Shown in pieces: positions 6,392 to 7,575 of a DNA stretch of 7,575 nt. This DNA comes from Betaproteobacteria bacterium (GTDB taxonomy: Bacteria; Pseudomonadota; Gammaproteobacteria; Burkholderiales; Burkholderiaceae_C): contig CANFOR010000137.1 in assembly GCA_947448675.1 (NCBI GenBank), positions 1 to 7,575 of the forward strand, written 5' to 3'. Position numbers and translations under genes: made by a program. Below the pieces are notes generated by a model. That model ran no database searches, was not told where the DNA came from, and worked only from the letters and a program-made list of their open reading frames with translations. Positions within the stretch are counted from its first letter, which is position 1, and each line of letters starts with the position of its first letter.

Positions 6392-6404
6392 GAATGGTGA
6401 GCGC

Positions 6405-6410
6405 ATCATA
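6405..6410 (-). promoter_or_regulatory. Candidate -10 box of the oxidoreductase gene
   Basis: The complement reads TATGAT, placing a start near 6398 and a leader of about 20 nt that includes AAGGAG. No convincing -35 is present. Confidence 0.3.
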
Positions 6411-6468
6411 GTGTGCGGGCCGGGCCTGCGCGCAGCAGATTGTCTCGCCAGCGACGCGCCATGCCGCC

Positions 6469-6474
6469 TACAAT
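6469..6474 (+). promoter_or_regulatory. Candidate -10 box abutting the surE start
   Basis: TACAAT is followed by 8 nt and then the surE ATG at 6483. Transcription would begin at 6481-6483, so the message would have a leader of 0-2 nt. No Shine-Dalgarno sequence is present between the box and the ATG. The -35 region is weak. Confidence 0.5.
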
Positions 6475-6482
6475 TTGCCCAC

Positions 6483-7277
6483 ATGAAAATTCTTATCTCT
6501 AACGACGACGGCTACCAAGCCCCCGGCATCGTGGCGCTGTACGAGGCGCTCAAAGACATTGCCGAGGTCGAAGTGGTGGCACCCGAGCAAAACAACAGCG
6601 CCAAGTCCAACGCGCTCACTTTGCATTCGCCGCTCTACGTGCACCGCGCGGCCAATGGCTTTCGCTATGTGAACGGCACACCGGCCGACTGTGTGCACAT
6701 TGCGCTCACGGGCCTGCTCGGCTACCGGCCCGACCTCGTGGTCTCGGGCATCAACAACGGCGCCAATATGGGCGACGACACGATTTACTCGGGCACGGTG
6801 GGTGCAGCCATGGAGGGCTATTTGTTTGGCATTCCGGCCTTGGCCTTCTCGCAAACCGAGAAGGGCTGGCAACACCTCGACGCAGCTGCCGCTACAGCCC
6901 GCAGTTTGGTGCAGCGCATGCTGGAGCGCCTTGCTGAGCCTGCGCAGGCAGCTAGCAATTTGGTAGCACAAGTCGTGGCAGCGCAGCCCGCGCCGTGGCT
7001 GCTGAATGTGAACATCCCGAACCGGCCTTTGGCGGAGTTGAAGGGCATTCAGGTCTGCCACCTGGGCCGCCGCCACGCGGCCGAGCGCGTCATCACCCAG
7101 CAAAGCCCGCGCGGCGAGACCATGTACTGGATCGGCAGCGCAGGCGCAGCCAAAGACGACGGCCCGGGCACCGACTTTCACGCCGCTTTGCAAGGCCATG
7201 TGACGCTCACGCCGCTCAAGGTGGACTTGACCGACCACACTGCGCTGGCCCGTTGGGCGCAGGGTCTGCAGGGATGA
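6483..7277 (+). CDS. surE: 5'/3'-nucleotidase SurE
   Basis: This is a 264-residue SurE, a metal-dependent nucleoside-monophosphate phosphatase, also active on short polyphosphate, linked to stationary-phase survival. Visible features are MKILISNDDGYQAPGI with the metal ligands Asp8 and Asp9, Ser39 in NNSAKSNALTL, Asn92 in SGINNGANMGDD, YSGTVGAAMEG, and the C-terminal PRGETMYWIG, GPGTDFHA and TPLKVDLT. Asp8, Asp9, Ser39 and Asn92 fall at the same numbers as in E. coli SurE, which confirms the start at 6483. Residues about 148-170 are roughly 13 residues longer than the corresponding E. coli stretch as remembered, and this segment holds a palindromic repeat (A157-A162). pcm follows with an ATGA overlap. 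Expression probably starts from the TACAAT box 8 nt upstream. Confidence 0.96.
   Translation: MKILISNDDGYQAPGIVALYEALKDIAEVEVVAPEQNNSAKSNALTLHSPLYVHRAANGFRYVNGTPADCVHIALTGLLGYRPDLVVSGINNGANMGDDTIYSGTVGAAMEGYLFGIPALAFSQTEKGWQHLDAAAATARSLVQRMLERLAEPAQAASNLVAQVVAAQPAPWLLNVNIPNRPLAELKGIQVCHLGRRHAAERVITQQSPRGETMYWIGSAGAAKDDGPGTDFHAALQGHVTLTPLKVDLTDHTALARWAQGLQG
6938..6967. repeat. Palindromic repeat copy in surE
   Basis: Positions 6951-6967 read GCTAGCAATTTGGTAGC, with perfect GCTA/TAGC arms 9 nt apart. One base upstream is a perfect 12-bp palindrome, GCCTGCGCAGGC (6938-6949). In frame the 17-mer reads GCT AGC AAT TTG GTA GC, encoding A-S-N-L-V-A, in the same phase as the tkt, pepP and pcm copies. 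It lies in a segment that looks longer than in E. coli SurE. Confidence 0.5.
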
Positions 7278-7575
7278 GCAGCCGCCCGAGTTTTCCGGCC
7301 AAACTGCCCAGCATTTCAGCCAAGGCAACGCGTTCAGCGCAGGCCAGCAAAGCACCGGTCGCTACAAAAAACATAGCTGTCAACGCACAGCCAGCGGGCC
7401 TTGGCGGCACTTTTGCTCCTCACAAAACGCCACCCCAAGGGCATGGCCTGGACTCTGGCGCGGTGCGTGCCCGCATGGTGCACAAGCTGGCCCAGCAAGG
7501 GGTGCGCGACGCCCAAGTGCTGTCGGCCATGGGCACGGTCGAGCGCCACCGCTTTGTCGACAGCGCCTTGGTCAA
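7274..7575 (+). CDS. pcm: Protein-L-isoaspartate O-methyltransferase (3' part missing)
   Basis: This is the first 100 codons of Pcm, which methylates isoaspartyl residues with S-adenosylmethionine to start repair of aged proteins. The recognisable part begins near residue 65: RARMVHKLAQQGVRDAQVLSAM, then VERHRFVDSALV, which matches the N-terminal helix region of the family. The SAM-binding motifs lie beyond the window. About 64 residues precede this match, rich in Ala, Ser, Pro and Lys and probably disordered; E. coli Pcm lacks such an extension. The extension contains a palindromic repeat encoding ATKNIA at residues 30-35. The ATG overlaps the surE stop (ATGA), and AGGG at 7261-7264 lies 9 nt upstream, so translation is probably coupled. 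A later start, such as the ATG at residue 68, would remove the extension but would lose conserved residues. Confidence 0.88.
   Translation, partial: MSSRPSFPAKLPSISAKATRSAQASKAPVATKNIAVNAQPAGLGGTFAPHKTPPQGHGLDSGAVRARMVHKLAQQGVRDAQVLSAMGTVERHRFVDSALV
7361..7391. repeat. Palindromic repeat copy in pcm
   Basis: Positions 7361-7377 read GCTACAAAAAACATAGC, with perfect GCTA/TAGC arms 9 nt apart. It matches the tkt copy at 16 of 17 bases, and both are followed by TGTC. It overlaps a second inverted repeat at 7376-7391 (GCTGT, 6-nt loop, ACAGC). In frame it reads GCT ACA AAA AAC ATA GC, encoding A-T-K-N-I-A. Confidence 0.6.

Noticed and set aside
5449..6393. A 314-codon open frame on the plus strand opposite the oxidoreductase gene
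   Set aside because: It is an antisense shadow of a clear MDR enzyme with a strong ribosome-binding site, and its composition is typical of a mirror frame.
6468..7355. A 295-codon open frame on the minus strand opposite surE
   Set aside because: It is antisense to SurE, whose active-site residues and start are certain; no domain is visible in the translation.
1..7575. CRISPR array, insertion sequence, phage or a novel multi-gene defence system
   Set aside because: No regularly spaced direct repeats, transposase, integrase or clustered unknown genes are present. Every intact gene belongs to a known housekeeping family.

Overview
The window is GC-rich and looks like chromosomal DNA of a betaproteobacterium, most likely order Burkholderiales, family Comamonadaceae. 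The evidence is the set of protein relatives, the surE-pcm pair, the murU-pepP pair, and promoter-like TACAAT boxes sitting directly on start codons. The placement is inference; no rRNA or other marker is present.

Layout. (1) Positions 1-2489, minus strand: tkt (transketolase) followed 23 nt later by gap (glyceraldehyde-3-phosphate dehydrogenase, cut by the left edge), a central-carbon operon. (2) Positions 2490-2601: a short divergent promoter region. (3) Positions 2602-4901, plus strand: a MurU-type sugar-1-phosphate nucleotidyltransferase (cell-wall recycling) and pepP (Xaa-Pro aminopeptidase), overlapping by an ATGA junction. (4) Positions 4902-5308: no intact gene, but a frameshifted fragment resembling zeta-toxin-type P-loop kinases on the minus strand. 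(5) Positions 5309-6378, minus strand: a quinone oxidoreductase of the MDR superfamily, then tRNA-His(GTG) only 12 nt after its stop codon. The tRNA has its own perfect TATAAT box, made partly from that stop codon. (6) Positions 6483 to the right edge, plus strand: surE and pcm, again joined by ATGA; pcm is cut by the edge. In many proteobacteria these precede nlpD-rpoS in a stationary-phase and repair cluster.

The intact genes are ordinary housekeeping functions and I see no new multi-gene system. The most unusual signal cuts across them. Five of the seven protein genes (tkt, murU, pepP, surE, pcm) each carry one copy of a 17-nt A+T-rich imperfect palindrome, GCTA-N9-TAGC, always with the same spacing and always next to a second small inverted repeat. 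In four of the five the reading frame is the same, giving A-x-x-x-[I/V]-A. In MurU and SurE the copy lies in a stretch that seems to be an in-frame insertion relative to remembered homologues. This resembles a family of gene-embedded palindromic repeats and is the main thing to check. The other points of interest are the apparently leaderless starts of murU and surE, the zeta-toxin relic beside tRNA-His, and the tRNA promoter that shares bases with a stop codon.
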